Source of the DNA: Ectocarpus siliculosus
Lineage: Eukaryota > Sar > Phaeophyceae > Ectocarpales > Ectocarpaceae
Direction of reading: 5' to 3'
Assembly (NCBI GenBank): GCA_000310025.1
Contig: FN649733.1
Span: 49,147-113,146 of the forward strand
DNA length: 64,000 bases
Shown here: piece by piece, positions 24,012-35,896 of the stretch
How positions within the stretch are numbered: position 1 is the stretch's first letter
Layout of the letters: each line of letters opens with the position of its first letter
Notes under the pieces: model-generated
Told to the model about the DNA's origin: nothing
What the model saw: the letters and a program-made list of their open reading frames with translations, nothing else
The model's database searches: none
Made by a program: the position numbers and the translations under genes

Positions 24012-25372
24012 GGTAGGATAGAAACGTACACTTGTCGACAAACCAAGCCAACTGCTGCTTGATAGCTCTCGGTGTGCTGCTTGTGGCCAACGGCTCTGCC
24101 GTCTTTCTGAGGAGACGAGACCGTAACCGCAGTTGGAGTGGGAGGGAGGAAACACGTTTCATGCATCTTGTGCGTACGGTAGCTGGTTGCGGATCGTGAT
24201 GAATGCGAAACACGAAATAGAAAGGAAATGATTGGGTGGAAGCAGAGAGAGACAAGCATCGCACTGCGAGTTGAGAAAGAGCCCAAGGGCCAACAGAAAA
24301 ACGAATCGCGAGATTACGCACTTGCTCGTGTATCTTTATCTATATTCGCAGTTGCTGATGCTCCCTCCCATCTCAAGCGTTTCAAGAAACTCTCCTGCTC
24401 TACAGCAGTGTCTTTGGAGAACTCGTTCACGAGGAGCGGATTGCTTTTGTGGCGCATCGTGGTACCCGGTAACCAGCACACGATGCGACGTGACTCTTCC
24501 GACGCACAAACGTCCAAGTCGAGTGGTCATGTTACAGTACGAGGAACCGCCGTGGTGAACGTGACGAGTCAATGCAATATCAAAACAGACGCTCAGTCAG
24601 TCGTCAGTCGTAGGGCTTCTCTCAACTCTAAACAAACAGGAACTCGCAATATCCTGTTCCCTGTTTCGTGTCTGTGTGCCTTAAGGAATGCTGTGAGAGG
24701 AACACCGGTGGCCAGAAATTCGTGTAGTGAAAGACTGCTTGCCAAGGAGATGACGTGTTGGTGAGTGCTGAGTGTCGTACGCCCTCTCGCTTGGCGTTTC
24801 TTTCTCTCGCTTGTGCTTCGAAGAGGGAACAGAAAAGCGCCGCTCGTCCAGCACCAACGCCGTGGGGGGACATAAAACTCTTGCGATCAACCATCGACTG
24901 CTTATAACAGAGTGTTTCGAAGCTCTGAAACTTTTATATATTGTATGATACGCATAAAAAGTAGCTTAACATGTACGTTAGTCCGGGAGTGGGGGTAGAT
25001 GGGTATGTAGATGGGTATATAGTCTCTCCGTAAAATTCAAACACAAATCGTTCACACTTCGTCTACAGCAGTACAGCAGTACATGACCAAAGTGGAATAC
25101 TGGGGATAATGAGTCAATTCGTTTTTGGTTATGCACTTCAGCCACTTGTTGGCCACCTATCAACTACAAAGTATGTACCCACACAGGCTGGTGCGCTGGT
25201 ACCACGTGTCACGAACGCATATGATACGGAGGCCGACTACGACTAAATAGCCAAGCGGACTGAGAGCAGTTCTCCCGCACCTCCACCTCTGCTCTACACC
25301 ATAATATTTGCTGCTTTTACTCCCCTACGATCGACAATACATGTTATACATCATCATGAGAAAAGCACCAGG
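24012..25372. other. intergenic region, no supported gene
   Basis: A 178-codon frame on + at 24228-24764 has no domain and ordinary intergenic composition. Two adjoining ACAGCAGT words lie at 25069-25084. Nothing else stands out. Confidence 0.5.
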
Positions 25373-26092
25373 TTAGCACCAGGGTAAAGACTGGTGCCGC
25401 TTGCTCACCTCGCGCACGACCTCGCCCTTGACCCACACCTTCTCCCAGGTGCCTCTCAGCGACACGTCCCCCAAGACAGACACGAAATCTCCGACCTTGA
25501 CACTCTTCCGAAGCTCACGCAAGACGACGCCGAAGCTCGTCTTCCTCTTCTTCGCCACCGGCTTCTCCGCGGTACTGGCCTGCTTCTTCCCCTGCGCAGG
25601 CCGCGGAGCGGGGTTATGCTGCCGCTTGGGTGACTTGCTCTTCGGCGGCGGGGCCTGCTTCGCGGGGGCGGTTTCTTCGTCTGCTACCTCTTTCGTCTGC
25701 TGAGTGTCTCTGCTGGCCGCTGCCGGCGTGCTGCCATTAGCTGGCTCGCTTGTGGTGGCCGGTGTTGTAATGTTGGCGGGCTTCTTCGAGCTCTTCTTGG
25801 CTGACACAGCCTTCGCCCGAGAACCGTTGACAGGAACTCGTGACATGTTGGTAGGGCCATTGCCTTGGGGACCACCAGCAGCGGCGAAGCTTGCAGTTTC
25901 GCCACCGCCACTACCACCGCTGGTAGGTGCGGTAGCCGCCTCTGTCGTTTGTTGCGCTCTCTGGCTGAAGAGGGTCGATAGCACCGTTTTGAGTTGATCA
26001 CCTTGGAGACCTTCATACGCGATGTTGTTCGCCAAAGCGTGCTTTACGGCCAGAATGTCATCCTGGATCACCTCGAGCTTAGACTTCTCCAT
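25373..26092 (-). CDS. lysine-rich protein with possible Tudor-like C-terminus
   Basis: Single open frame of 239 residues starting at ATG 26092. Residues 1-50 look helical (EVIQDDILAVKHALANN). The middle is Ala/Thr/Pro/Lys-rich with basic clusters such as AKKSSKK and KKRKTSF that could act as nuclear signals. Residues 195-230 (VKVGDFVSVLGD…GTWEKVWVKGEVV) have the look of a small Tudor-like beta barrel, but this is pattern only. A good donor (GAG|GTGAGC at 25409/25408, phase 0) lies near the 3' end, so the true gene may splice on to an exon I did not find, making the last 11 residues spurious. A nuclear or chromatin role is a guess. Confidence 0.6.
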   Translation of the reverse strand: MEKSKLEVIQDDILAVKHALANNIAYEGLQGDQLKTVLSTLFSQRAQQTTEAATAPTSGGSGGGETASFAAAGGPQGNGPTNMSRVPVNGSRAKAVSAKKSSKKPANITTPATTSEPANGSTPAAASRDTQQTKEVADEETAPAKQAPPPKSKSPKRQHNPAPRPAQGKKQASTAEKPVAKKRKTSFGVVLRELRKSVKVGDFVSVLGDVSLRGTWEKVWVKGEVVREVSKRHQSLPWC

Positions 26093-27433
26093 TGCATACC
26101 CCTATCTGTCTTGGACAGATACGCCCCGCATATACATCGCATCCCAGCGGCGACAAGGGCAGGGGCCCTTCTGCTGTAGATATACGTTCCGCGGTGGGGG
26201 GGGGGGGGGGGGGTCATACGTGGTTGTATGCGGTGTGTGTGCTTCAAAGGTATGTAGCTTATGATAGGTCACTTGCATACATAAGACACCACACGATTTT
26301 CAAAGCTCCATTACTCCACGACGGAGAGGATACTGAAATCAAAGGATACGCTGTCGGAAAGGTCTCGACGAGACGGTCCCAACGCCGCCCCATTTTCGGC
26401 ACCGTCACTGCTTTTCCTGCCGAGTAATCGAGTTTCGAAAATCGGCGGTTGCGATATCTTATGCAACCTACGGTGTGCGTGCTATGCATGCATGCAACAT
26501 GCATACCACGCACGGGCGATGATAACATGATAGACCATGATACCGCTGCCTGCCCGCTCTGCAAGTCTGTTCACTGCAAGTAAGTCTGTTCATAAAATAT
26601 GCCGACCTAACAGACAGAGATACTATACAATAGCTCTTTGTTACAGTATTGTTTGGCAGGCAGGCAGGGTCGCTTTCGTTGGGTGTTTGGCTAACGGACG
26701 GATGATCCTGGCGGTTTTGCCACACCACCCAACAGAGAAAATCAATCTGTCAGGAGGTTGAGGTATCTACCGAAAAAAATTGTGGTTCACAAGTCTGTAC
26801 CTGCTGAGTGGGGATCGTTCGCGAGAGACGTCCAGATACCAGATATATATTATATACTGCTGTACATTTCAATTATGCATGTAGACCTATGTGTTTTTTA
26901 GTGGAAATACGGAAGTGTACGCGGATCTGAAGCATGCCCGCACAGCATGTTTTCATTCGAAGCGCACGTTTGGTATGCTGGGCGTGCTCAAGGTAGGTGT
27001 AACACAATCATGTAAGGTTTCATAGGCGTTTTACAAAGCGTACTTCATGCACGGACGGGCATCCGCGCTCAGCAACACCGAGGAGCAATACCAATGGTAC
27101 ACGGCTAATCGTTGGCCTGTCGCCTGCATGATGCAGCAGTACAACACTCATTCTTCGGGGATCGTGAGTCCCGCCTGGAACACACAACGGAAGCACTATT
27201 GCAGGTGTCGCTTGGTAAGGAGGATTTCCTCTACCAAAAGTTACACCGCGTCAACCGCGACTAATAATTCATGATTAAGTTTGTCCAGCCATGATCATCT
27301 TACAACGTTCCGTGCAAGCCGTGACCCCTCCCCCGGCTACTGCTGTATCTTCAACCATGCGTTGACGATGTTGTGAGGTCGCACAAACAACCACAACCCT
27401 AACCATATCGCAACTTTCCTATCCTATCCTATT
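26093..27433. other. intergenic region with MITE copy and an orphan exon-like block
   Basis: Includes a poly-G run (26191-26213), the inverted-repeat element at 26275-26464, and a stretch 26902-26992 bounded by a good acceptor (TTTTTTAG) and donor (AAG|GTAGGT). Two of its frames on + are open, but it connects to nothing I recognise. Confidence 0.45.
26275..26464 (+). mobile_element. short inverted-repeat element (MITE-like), copy 2
   Basis: The left end (GCATACATAAGACACCACAC, then GATTTTCAAAGCTC) is mirrored at the right end (CGAGTTTCGAAAATCGGC, then GATATCTTATGC). The element is about 190 bp. Its interior shares CGGAAAG.TCTCG.CGAGACGG with copy 3 (37349-37541), in the same order. Non-coding. 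Confidence 0.7.
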
Positions 27434-30400
27434 CTAGTCCTCCTTGCGGGACCACAGCGAGCCTATCTCCTTTCCCTCCACTTCCCCGACAACCGAGGTG
27501 CCAATCTTCTGGATCTCGTCCTGAATGGACCCAATCTCCCGGTTGGCATCAATCAGCTGCCACGCCACCCCAGAAGCCTGCGTCGACACCGACGGCAACA
27601 ACGGACCGCCAAGAATCGGGTATTACAAGAACGAGTCTGTGCAAGCGTGGATCTATGCCCTACAAAAACACCCGTGCACAGCCGCCCGCGAGCTACTGGG
27701 AGCGCGATCATTTCGTCGGTGGGCGTCGCGCAATACAACTGGATCCCTATCCGCATTCACTCAGGGATGGGGAAAGTGCGTGAGGCGAGGCATTCACAGG
27801 GCTGACAATCCACCACAAACTCGAGATACAGAGTAGAGGAGGAGAGGAGAGAACTATCGTGTCATGAATACGGGAATCGTGTCAATGTGAAGCGCCCTTC
27901 GGTGCATGTACGTGCTGAATATGGAAGGACCGGTCGAGTCTAGAAGCCTACCTCCAATGTGACCGCATCGAGACCAGCAAAACAGAAACAAATTCATACC
28001 GAACTGACATCGCAGGACAGAGTGCAGGCCCAGTCGAGTCTGTACACCTTGGGCCCATTCATGGGGGGTCCAGGAGAACAAAACGTGGTGGAAACAAAAA
28101 ACTCCACGAAACGCTCATCAGAGTAATCAAAGTTGATCCTTGGGGAACGGAAGAGATACATACACACCTTGTCTTCTTCCATAAGAGCCAAGAACGTCGC
28201 CCGGACTGTTCTTTGAAACTCCTCCTTCTCGTAACGTTCTTCCCCAAATTGTCCTCGCTGCAGTGTAGTCATATCATAAGTTTTTGACCGTCAGGCGATT
28301 GTTAAGCAGCAGAAGCAGTGAGGCAGAGTGAGCTTCGTACAGTGTCGCTGCGAGAGCTAGTTGTGGTGGAACATATATTCTACCAGCGGCCGACATACAA
28401 CATGCTCGGAATCTTTGACTTTCTGAAATGGGGTTGGTTTCTGAAAGCGAATATTATGGGGGTGTTTGATTTAATTGATTGTTTTTGGGTTTGGGGAGTA
28501 CATATACATATGGAGGCAGGATCAATTATTTCGGACGCAAGCGCCTTGCGGTCGACGCTCTTTGGCCATGTGCGAAAATCGCCAAAGTTGGGGGAATCGA
28601 ACTCGAGGCGGGTAAGCTCACGGACAGAAGTCTGTCCCCTAGCACACACGCGGCCCACACTTCGATACAACTTATGGTGAAAAACTCCTTTCTCAACAGC
28701 AAAAAAACAACGAATGGCCTTGGTGCCAGGTGTCAGTCAGTGCAGCCCGGCTTCTGTACGAGCGAAATCGTGAACGGAGGAACAGTTCTTCTACGAATCC
28801 TCTCACACTTGCCACTGCTCTGGCAATTTTAATTATTCCATACAATCTCAAGAAATTAAGCAATTTTCGTTTTTTAGGAGACGATCTGGCAAATTTAATT
28901 AATCCATACAATCTCAAGTAATTAAGCAGTTTTCGGTTTTTAGGAGACGATTATATAGGGCTCGATATTGAGCAACATTTCCGCCGTGCGCTGATTACTT
29001 CCTGGCACCCCCCTGCAGGTATTGAGATGCCGGAGGCGAGAGTAATTCCAATACATGCTGATGCAGCAGCGTCGAGCGTTCTTGTGGCTCAGTTGGCTCG
29101 CACGACTTCCGGATAGGAAGACAATGGACGTCTGTGGCGTCCGTATACAACGACAATACCAGCACTTCATTTCGTCTCCAAGAGGCTTCATACGACGGAG
29201 GCGATTAGCACGGACCTTCATGGCATCCTCTACGGAGATGTCAAGGAAGAGTATCTTGTCCGGCGCCGGGAGTCCTCGATCGGGGTCTTTGCACCACCTC
29301 ACCGATAGCCCTGCTCGTAACAGCAACAGCAGTGCGAGACACAGAGACGACGCAGCATTGACGTGACTATCCAGCTGTGTGGTTGTTCTACGTCAGGGAT
29401 TCCTCTAGTCGAGGTGAGCGCTGCGGTGGAAACAAGAGTGATTCTTTGGGCGGCACCTGTTCATCATTCTCCAACCTGTCGTGTAAAGGACAACGGGACT
29501 CATGTCGGAGAGACGCGATGTTTTTGGTGTTATGATTGTTTTCTTCAAACTAGAAACCTTTCCGGTCGCTGCTCAGTACCTGCTACCACCTGCACCGGTC
29601 CAACTGACGCGGATGCCTCCGCATTCAAGTAGATTAAAGGTTACGGCAAAACGGTCATGCTAGCACGGGGAAGAGACTACCGTGAGGATGCCATGCGAAA
29701 AATATCAAGCGCTACGAAAAGTGGCATGCAAAGCCAGTCACCAACTACCGGCACCAGGGACAATCAACCCACAACAATCCAAGACGACCACCAGGCAGAC
29801 CACTACTGCAGCACTCACCGGGTTTGGAAGCTGAAAAGGCGACTCCGCTGTAGGCGTACCGGTCGCACACGACGGTAGTACCCGCCTTGAGCAGCTCTCG
29901 GATTTTCGATCTGTCCACAACGCAAAGCACGACCCACGCGTCAGCCATGATGGTGCATGCTGACTACTGCTGTTGCACCCGCACAGTTGAACGCCTGCAT
30001 CACGTCCTTTCCTTTGTACTTGAAAGGAAGTCCTTGTACTGGCGAGGCCGGTTTGCGTCGTGTGGCGAGCGAACGGTCTACTCTAGTTCACTGACGTGAT
30101 GCTCTAGTATCACTGGAGTGTTGAAAAATACACGATCCCCACGGTACCAGACAAGATATAGTGAAGCGCAAACACAATGACGACAGTAGTCGTTTGCCAG
30201 CTCGCACCCAGAACATGGTTTGTGCCGTGTGATATCTTCACTAGCTGTAGCCGGACCCAATCCTACACCCAAATGTGGTGGCGAGAACTCACTCCGCCTC
30301 CCATCGATTCGCAGAGAACAGGAGGTGCACACAGCGATCGTCGATGTCCGTAGTGTTTCGCAGGAAGCCGTTGATCATGTGTCCAATCGGCGTTGTTCGA

Positions 30401-31138
30401 TCTGTATGGAAGACGAGAGTCACCAGCACCGTGCGGAACAGCAATCAGTTGATTACACCCGCTATACGTATCTGGCGTTGTTCTGACAGCCCGCGGAGCG
30501 TGGATGATCATGATTCCCACCGATTCTGCTGCACAGCTGCACTCCTGCGACTGCTGCTCCCATGGTAGCGATATGGTAGTCCCCAAACACAAGACAAAGT
30601 TCTTCGCCTCACTGGTCACTGGTGTAGCCACGACCCCGTGGTGCATGTCAAAGAAACAGATAAAATCTACCGCACCAGTAGACTACTTGCTGTACAGCAG
30701 TTCACGCACGGCGGCAGACAACGAGTCCATCCATGTACAGCAGTACCAATGGCATGGTGTCGTCAAGAAACAGGACCGCTCGGCGGTTCAAAAATTTGAA
30801 AAGTCCGAACTTCGAACTACTGCTGTAAGCTGAGATTGCCGCAATGCTACCTCATTATTCCACTGCCTGTTTCAAAAAGCTCTCTCTCACGAGCAGGTGT
30901 TCGGTTGCATGCCACACACACGAGCCTCACGAGCAATTCCACAGAGGGCTTGAAGCAAACGTGCAACGTCAATGTTCTCACCGGGAAAGCGCATGAAGCA
31001 GGCGTCGTGACCAGCCTGCTTGAGACTCTCCACCAACAAATTCGCCTGCGTCGTTTTCCCGCACCTATCCACGCCCTCGAATAGAATGAACGCTCCCCTT
31101 TTTGCGGGCCCAGCAGTCGCGTCTTTGGTGCTCGCCAT
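27434..31138 (-). CDS. TMPK: thymidylate kinase (dTMP kinase)
   Basis: Exons 31138-30982, 30401-30293, 29910-29819, 29310-29216, 28257-28168, 27577-27434 join in frame through phases 1, 2, 1, 0, 0 to 228 residues, normal length. The enzyme phosphorylates dTMP to dTDP for dTTP synthesis. Motifs: P-loop [11 protein letters not shown] (residues 20-30), RFPDRTT with GHMINGFL, the DRY motif (105-107) followed by [21 protein letters not shown], the LID-like [15 protein letters not shown] (152-166) and the C-terminal WQLIDANR helix. The chosen ATG at 31138 has context GTCATGG. The frame stays open upstream to about 31330 and encodes a hydrophobic stretch followed by an Arg/Ser-rich stretch, but lacks an ATG. 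A longer, targeted form with an upstream exon is therefore possible. Intron 2 of the genomic order (28258-29215) has a tandem repeat. Confidence 0.95.
28821..28952. repeat. tandem duplication, two 66-bp units
   Basis: The word CCATACAATCTCAAG and the following TTAGGAGACGAT block appear twice, 66 bases apart, in the thymidylate kinase intron 28258-29215. The unit is AT-rich. Confidence 0.9.
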
Positions 31139-31584
31139 GACAGCAGCAGACCCGGTTCTGGTTGCCGCGGGCAAGGATCCGTTGCTTCGTGGAACGAAGG
31201 CGGTCCTCGGTAACGACGGTGACCGTGACAATCGTGCCGCGGACGCGAAGCAGACTCGACAGCCGAGCAGCAACGCCGTGATTGAGATGATGGCTCGAAG
31301 AATATTGACTTCGGTATCAACGTATCCCAACCTGGTGTGTGTGTGCGGGATAGCGACGCCCTCACTACACTGCTGCTGCCGGACGTGCAGCGACCCAAGG
31401 GCGGGGGATACGCGAATGAACTTCCTTTTCCCGCCGCTTCAGGGAGCTCCGCAGATTCATTTTTGAAATTCTCATGGTTGATTTGAAGCAGGAAGTGTGT
31501 CCCCTCTATGCCGTTGCCTGTGCGCTCTGTCGTCTACGTGTGCCTATTCGTCTGCGTGTGCCTGTGTGGGTGCGTGGGCGAGAC
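31139..31584. promoter_or_regulatory. shared divergent promoter region, thymidylate kinase / SAS-6
   Basis: Only 446 bases separate the two start codons, transcribed in opposite directions. If the upstream open stretch of thymidylate kinase is coding, the spacer shrinks to about 250. I see no clear TATA box. An E2F-type site (TTTSGCGC) is not obvious by eye. Shared regulation is inferred from the arrangement. Confidence 0.5.
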
Positions 31585-34500
31585 ATGGCAGAAGAGCTGG
31601 ATAGGGAGAGGCCGCTCTTCAACGATGAGGTGGCGGTGCAGGTCAAGCTTCCTGAAAACGTATGCAAGACCTTGGCTCTCACGGTGCGGGTGCTGCAGGG
31701 GTCACGTCTGGCGCCGGTGGGCAGTGGGGGCGGCCAGAGGGAGGGAGTCCTGCACATCGAGGTCACAGATGAGCTCGACCCTTTCTTCCTCTACACACTG
31801 CAGGTGCGTGCCTACGTTGCAATTCTTGCGGGGCAGATTTGACCGCACCTACATAAATTCGTGCGTTACCTTTTTCTTTTTTTTCTGTTCAACATTGCAC
31901 GCGTCTGCAAGTCTCTTGCAATGCCCAATGCGCTCGTCACGCAGCCAACTGCTGGTGCCAACTGCCAGTTGTTGGCGACTTGTGTTTGTGAGTCGATCGT
32001 GCCGATAACAACTAGAGCATGCGTGTTGCTCCCCCTTGCTCTAGTGCCCGCTGACGCTGCCGAGCATCCCAACGAACTCGCTTCGTTGACTCGTTTAGAA
32101 GTTAGATGACCCGGTCTTGCAGCAGTACAGCGGTCAGCAGCGTTGTAGTTCAACCGCACCGAACGTCATTCATATCAACCTGCAGGTTGGCGAAGATGAC
32201 TACCATCAGCTGAAGCACGACCAGTGCCTCCGGGTAGACTTCAAGTCTTTCCCGAGGAAGTTCATCGAGCTCCTCGAGAGCTGCCGCGCCAGCAGCGGAG
32301 CTGCTGCTGTCGATCCCGAGTCCCGGAACGGCTACACTCCAGGCGAGGAAGGAGGAGGAGGCAGGCCGTCGAGAGGGGAACCGCTGCTGCCGTCGTCAGC
32401 AGAGCCCTCTTTCTTGGCGAGGTTGGAGACCGTTGTCCCCGGAGGCTTCTCCCTGTTCTCGGTTGTGGAGACCAATCCGTTCAAGGAGCTCACCCACCTG
32501 AGCCTCAAGTTCCGGGTGGGGAACGATGCGTCAATCAAGACGTACCTTGCGGCGCGACTCCGACAGGTATGGTGATGTAGGGAAGTAGGGTACCGTGGGC
32601 ATGCTTATTGGTTTTCTAGTGTGGTACGTTGGGCGTTGGGCGTCTCAGTGTGTTTGATGTAGAAAACGTTGGAGTTGTGCTGGGTGCGGTCTACAGTATT
32701 CCAAACCTGGCTTCGCTCGTGCTTTCGACTGGTCTATACCATCTGTTCTCGTAAGGAAGGGAGCTACTACAGCAGTGGTTCCATATGGACCCCGCCCATG
32801 CTTCCCACACGTGAAAATAGAGGCAGCCACCCACGTGCAACACAGCAGTTACCGCGCCGGTTCCAAAAACAACGGCAGCACCTGTAGAAGTTGCACAACT
32901 GCCTGTCTTATAAGTCAAGGAGAATTTCAGTAGGTTCATGCGCCGCTGATCAGGCCCTCTCGAGGCCTTGCAGGATATGGACGTCACGCTCAGCGCTGTT
33001 GCACAGCTCACCTTCCTTTCGGCCGCTCCGCGCATGCGTTCACGGTTGTGTTTTTCTTCTTGGTACCTTTGGTATGCATACGTGCAGCTCAAGGCCGAGG
33101 TGTCGGTGACGTCATCCACCCTGGAGGACACAAGAACAGCCCTGACTCGAGAGGGTGACACGCGCGCACGGCTGGACTCGGAAGTGTCGGCGTTACGCTT
33201 GGATCGCGAACGGGATCTGCGGGACTTGCGGGCGGCACACAGCGCGGAGTTAACCGCGGCTCGGGAGGAGGGGGTGCGCAGGGCGGAGGAGGCGGCAGCA
33301 GCAAGATCTGTGGAGGTAAAAATGTGTGTACGGTGTAGTCTCGCTTCGGCGAACTCGTGTGTTCACTGCTGAGGCTGGGAGCACGGTTCACAATGACGTG
33401 CACAATCAAGGTTGGGCTTGATAGATTTGTTTGTTGCCCTCTTGCGTCTTACGTTCACTCTTCCGCCGTCTGTTCAAACATGAGTCGCGGCAGCAGAGTC
33501 CTCGACCTGAACCTCCGCCCCTCCCCTCTCCCAACCGGCCTACTCTACCCTTCCCCTTTGCCAAAGATGGGCGCGTTGCGACGGAAGGCCGAGGAAGACG
33601 TCGCCCAAGTCTCGCAGCGCCTGCGGCAGTCCGAGCAGCGGAGAGAGGAGCTGACCGATCTTAAGTTCGCGCACGAGGCGGAGCTGCGAGAGCTAAGGGG
33701 GAGGAGCGAGGCGGGCGAGGCCGGACGGGAAGCTGCCACTAGCGACGCCAAGGCTCTGAGGGAAGCGAACAGAGCGCTAGAGGCCAGGGCTTTCGAGGCC
33801 GAGAGGGAAGCCGACCGCCTCCGTCTGCATGGCGCCGCGCTCGCTCAGCAGGTATGCGGGAGGTTTGCGCGGGTCGACATGGGGCGGATGTCTTCCGAGA
33901 ACACATGTAGTTGTGGTCGTCTGGTCGACGTAGGTACGCTGTTCACGCATAGCGGCCGAAAATTCGCATTTTCAGTCCTTACACGCGTCTCTGCAAACAC
34001 TGCGTATCCGGCTCGATGCTGTGTGCCTCCCTTGTGGCCGTTCTTTGGCCATTCGTTGGCGGCGCGGCACTGGTCATTGGTACGGAAGACGGCTGTGGGC
34101 TAGGGTTACAAATAGCCAGGTGGTGCTCTCTCAGCCCTCTTGAATTCTTGGAGTCCCTCCACACACGCCGTTGCTGTATCTCATCATACCACACCCACTC
34201 TCTCACAATTCGTACTTGCAGCTACCCTTAGAACGCTTTTTGTGCGATTCGCCGCCGTGACTAGTGCTGTGCCGTTAAGGTGAGGCAGTGGCCCTTGTAT
34301 CGATCTACCGCGAGATAGCGCGGCAGCTCTCGAAGCTTACTCATAACTGCTCCATTACTTGCTCTAAATAGCTGAGCTGACACCATTAAACTTTACCTAT
34401 ATTTTCGACTCGAGACGCACAGCAGTGGAGACCCCCACCTCAAAAATGACGCACCCCACTGTTGTTGGTGTGTGCATTGGACTTAACGCTCGAAATCACC

Positions 34501-35530
34501 CACCCGCCACTTGATCCACCTCCACCACTTGAAGGTCACAGACGCCAAGGAAATGGCGGATAAGAGCCAGGCCCTGCAGGCGGCGTCAGCGGCGTCTGTG
34601 GCGCGGCTAGAAGAGACGCAAGAGGCCTACAAGGGCAGCGTGGTGGCCCTGCAGGAGAGGCTAGAGGCGAGCGTTCATGAGATCAACCGCGGCAACGCCA
34701 TCATCCAAAAGCTGCAGGGGCAGTACCGGGCCCTCCGCTCGAAAGCTAAGCTCAAGAGCGAAGTCATCAAACAGCAGGTGTGTTGGCGGATTGATTGTTC
34801 GATATTTGCTCGCTCTTCCGCTCCTTGCTCTGCTGTGCGAAACGACTTTTCTATTTTTTTACTCTCTTGCCTGCGGGCGTCCAAGATCCTGAAGGCGTGA
34901 ACCAGTTTGTGGCTTGCCTTCTACCGCGTCCACGCTTTTCGAAACCAATTGCACGTGGTGCACAGCAAACCTTCGCAGTATTTGACCCTCTCTGACTCGC
35001 CCTTTTCTAATGTTCTCCAATGGACCCGTGATACGATGTGGCCGCAGGAGCGACTGCTGTCGGAGCACGAAGCGTCCATAAGCGCGGGAGAGAGCAAGCT
35101 CAAGGCAGCGGCCGCAGAGCTAAGAGCAGCGGAGGCGAGCAGGGAGAGCCTGCAGCGGGAGCTGGCCGCGTCGGAAGGCCGCCTCGAAGAGAGCGCCCGT
35201 CTGCTCGCCTCGAACCAGCAGGTCATCAAGTGGCTCAACAAAGAGCTCAACGACGCGCAGATGGTCCCCGGTGGGATTAGCACGGCAGCAGCGGCAGCGG
35301 TGGCCGAGGCAGGGGCGGCGTACGGTGTCCGAGCAGCAGCGTCGTCGCCGCTGCCGCCCTTGGGGGAGTATAACTTTAGAGGCGTTGACGCTAGTCCGCG
35401 GGCGGGGGGTGTTGGAGGAAACGGGCGGGGTGGTGGGGTGAAAGACATGATGTTCACGACGGGGATCAGGGAGAGCTTGACCGGAGGAGGAGGAGTGAGC
35501 TGGAACCTTCGTGGGACTACGCTCGACGAC

Positions 35531-35564
<34 letters not shown>

Positions 35565-35896
35565 TTGGCGATGGTAACCAAACCGGTCGCTACTCTTCTT
35601 ATGGGGGCGAGGAAGAAGGGAAAGGTACGGCTACGCCCAACCGCGGCGTAGAAAGCACGCCTGATCACGGTGGCCGCGGCGTTGGCAGGGGGGGTTACAC
35701 TCGAATCGTCACGCCGGAGTCCGGGGGTGTGTCCGATCCGATGCAAGCTTCTTCCAGGTTTTTGGCGGGGGCGGAGGCGGCGACGCCAGGCAACACGATC
35801 AAGGAAGGCTGGTACGAGGAGGGAAGCGAGAGGGACAACGAGCTAGCGGGGGGCGCGGTGGGAGGGGACGCGATACGTGGTATTCGAGCGTACTAG
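31585..35896 (+). CDS. SAS6: centriole cartwheel protein SAS-6
   Basis: Exons 31585-31803, 32186-32566, 33088-33315, 33567-33851, 34535-34777, 35048-35896 all join in phase 0 to 734 residues. SAS-6 dimers build the ninefold cartwheel at the base of centrioles and basal bodies. Visible: the N-terminal globular head with DELDPFFLYTL, then DQCLRVDFKSFPRKFIELL, and the PISA region VVETNPFKELTHLSLKFR (about 166-183). A long coiled coil covers about 201-510. It contains two blocks typical of the family, AIIQKLQGQYRALRSKAKLK and NQQVIKWLNKELNDAQ. The head has a roughly 45-residue Gly/Ser/Pro insert before FLARLE. The last 210 residues are Gly-rich and disordered (a Gly9 run at 35534). Presence fits an organism with flagellated cells. 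A further small exon after 32971 cannot be excluded. Confidence 0.95.

Noticed and set aside
24228-24764. 178-codon frame on +
   Set aside because: No recognisable motif, and starts without support.
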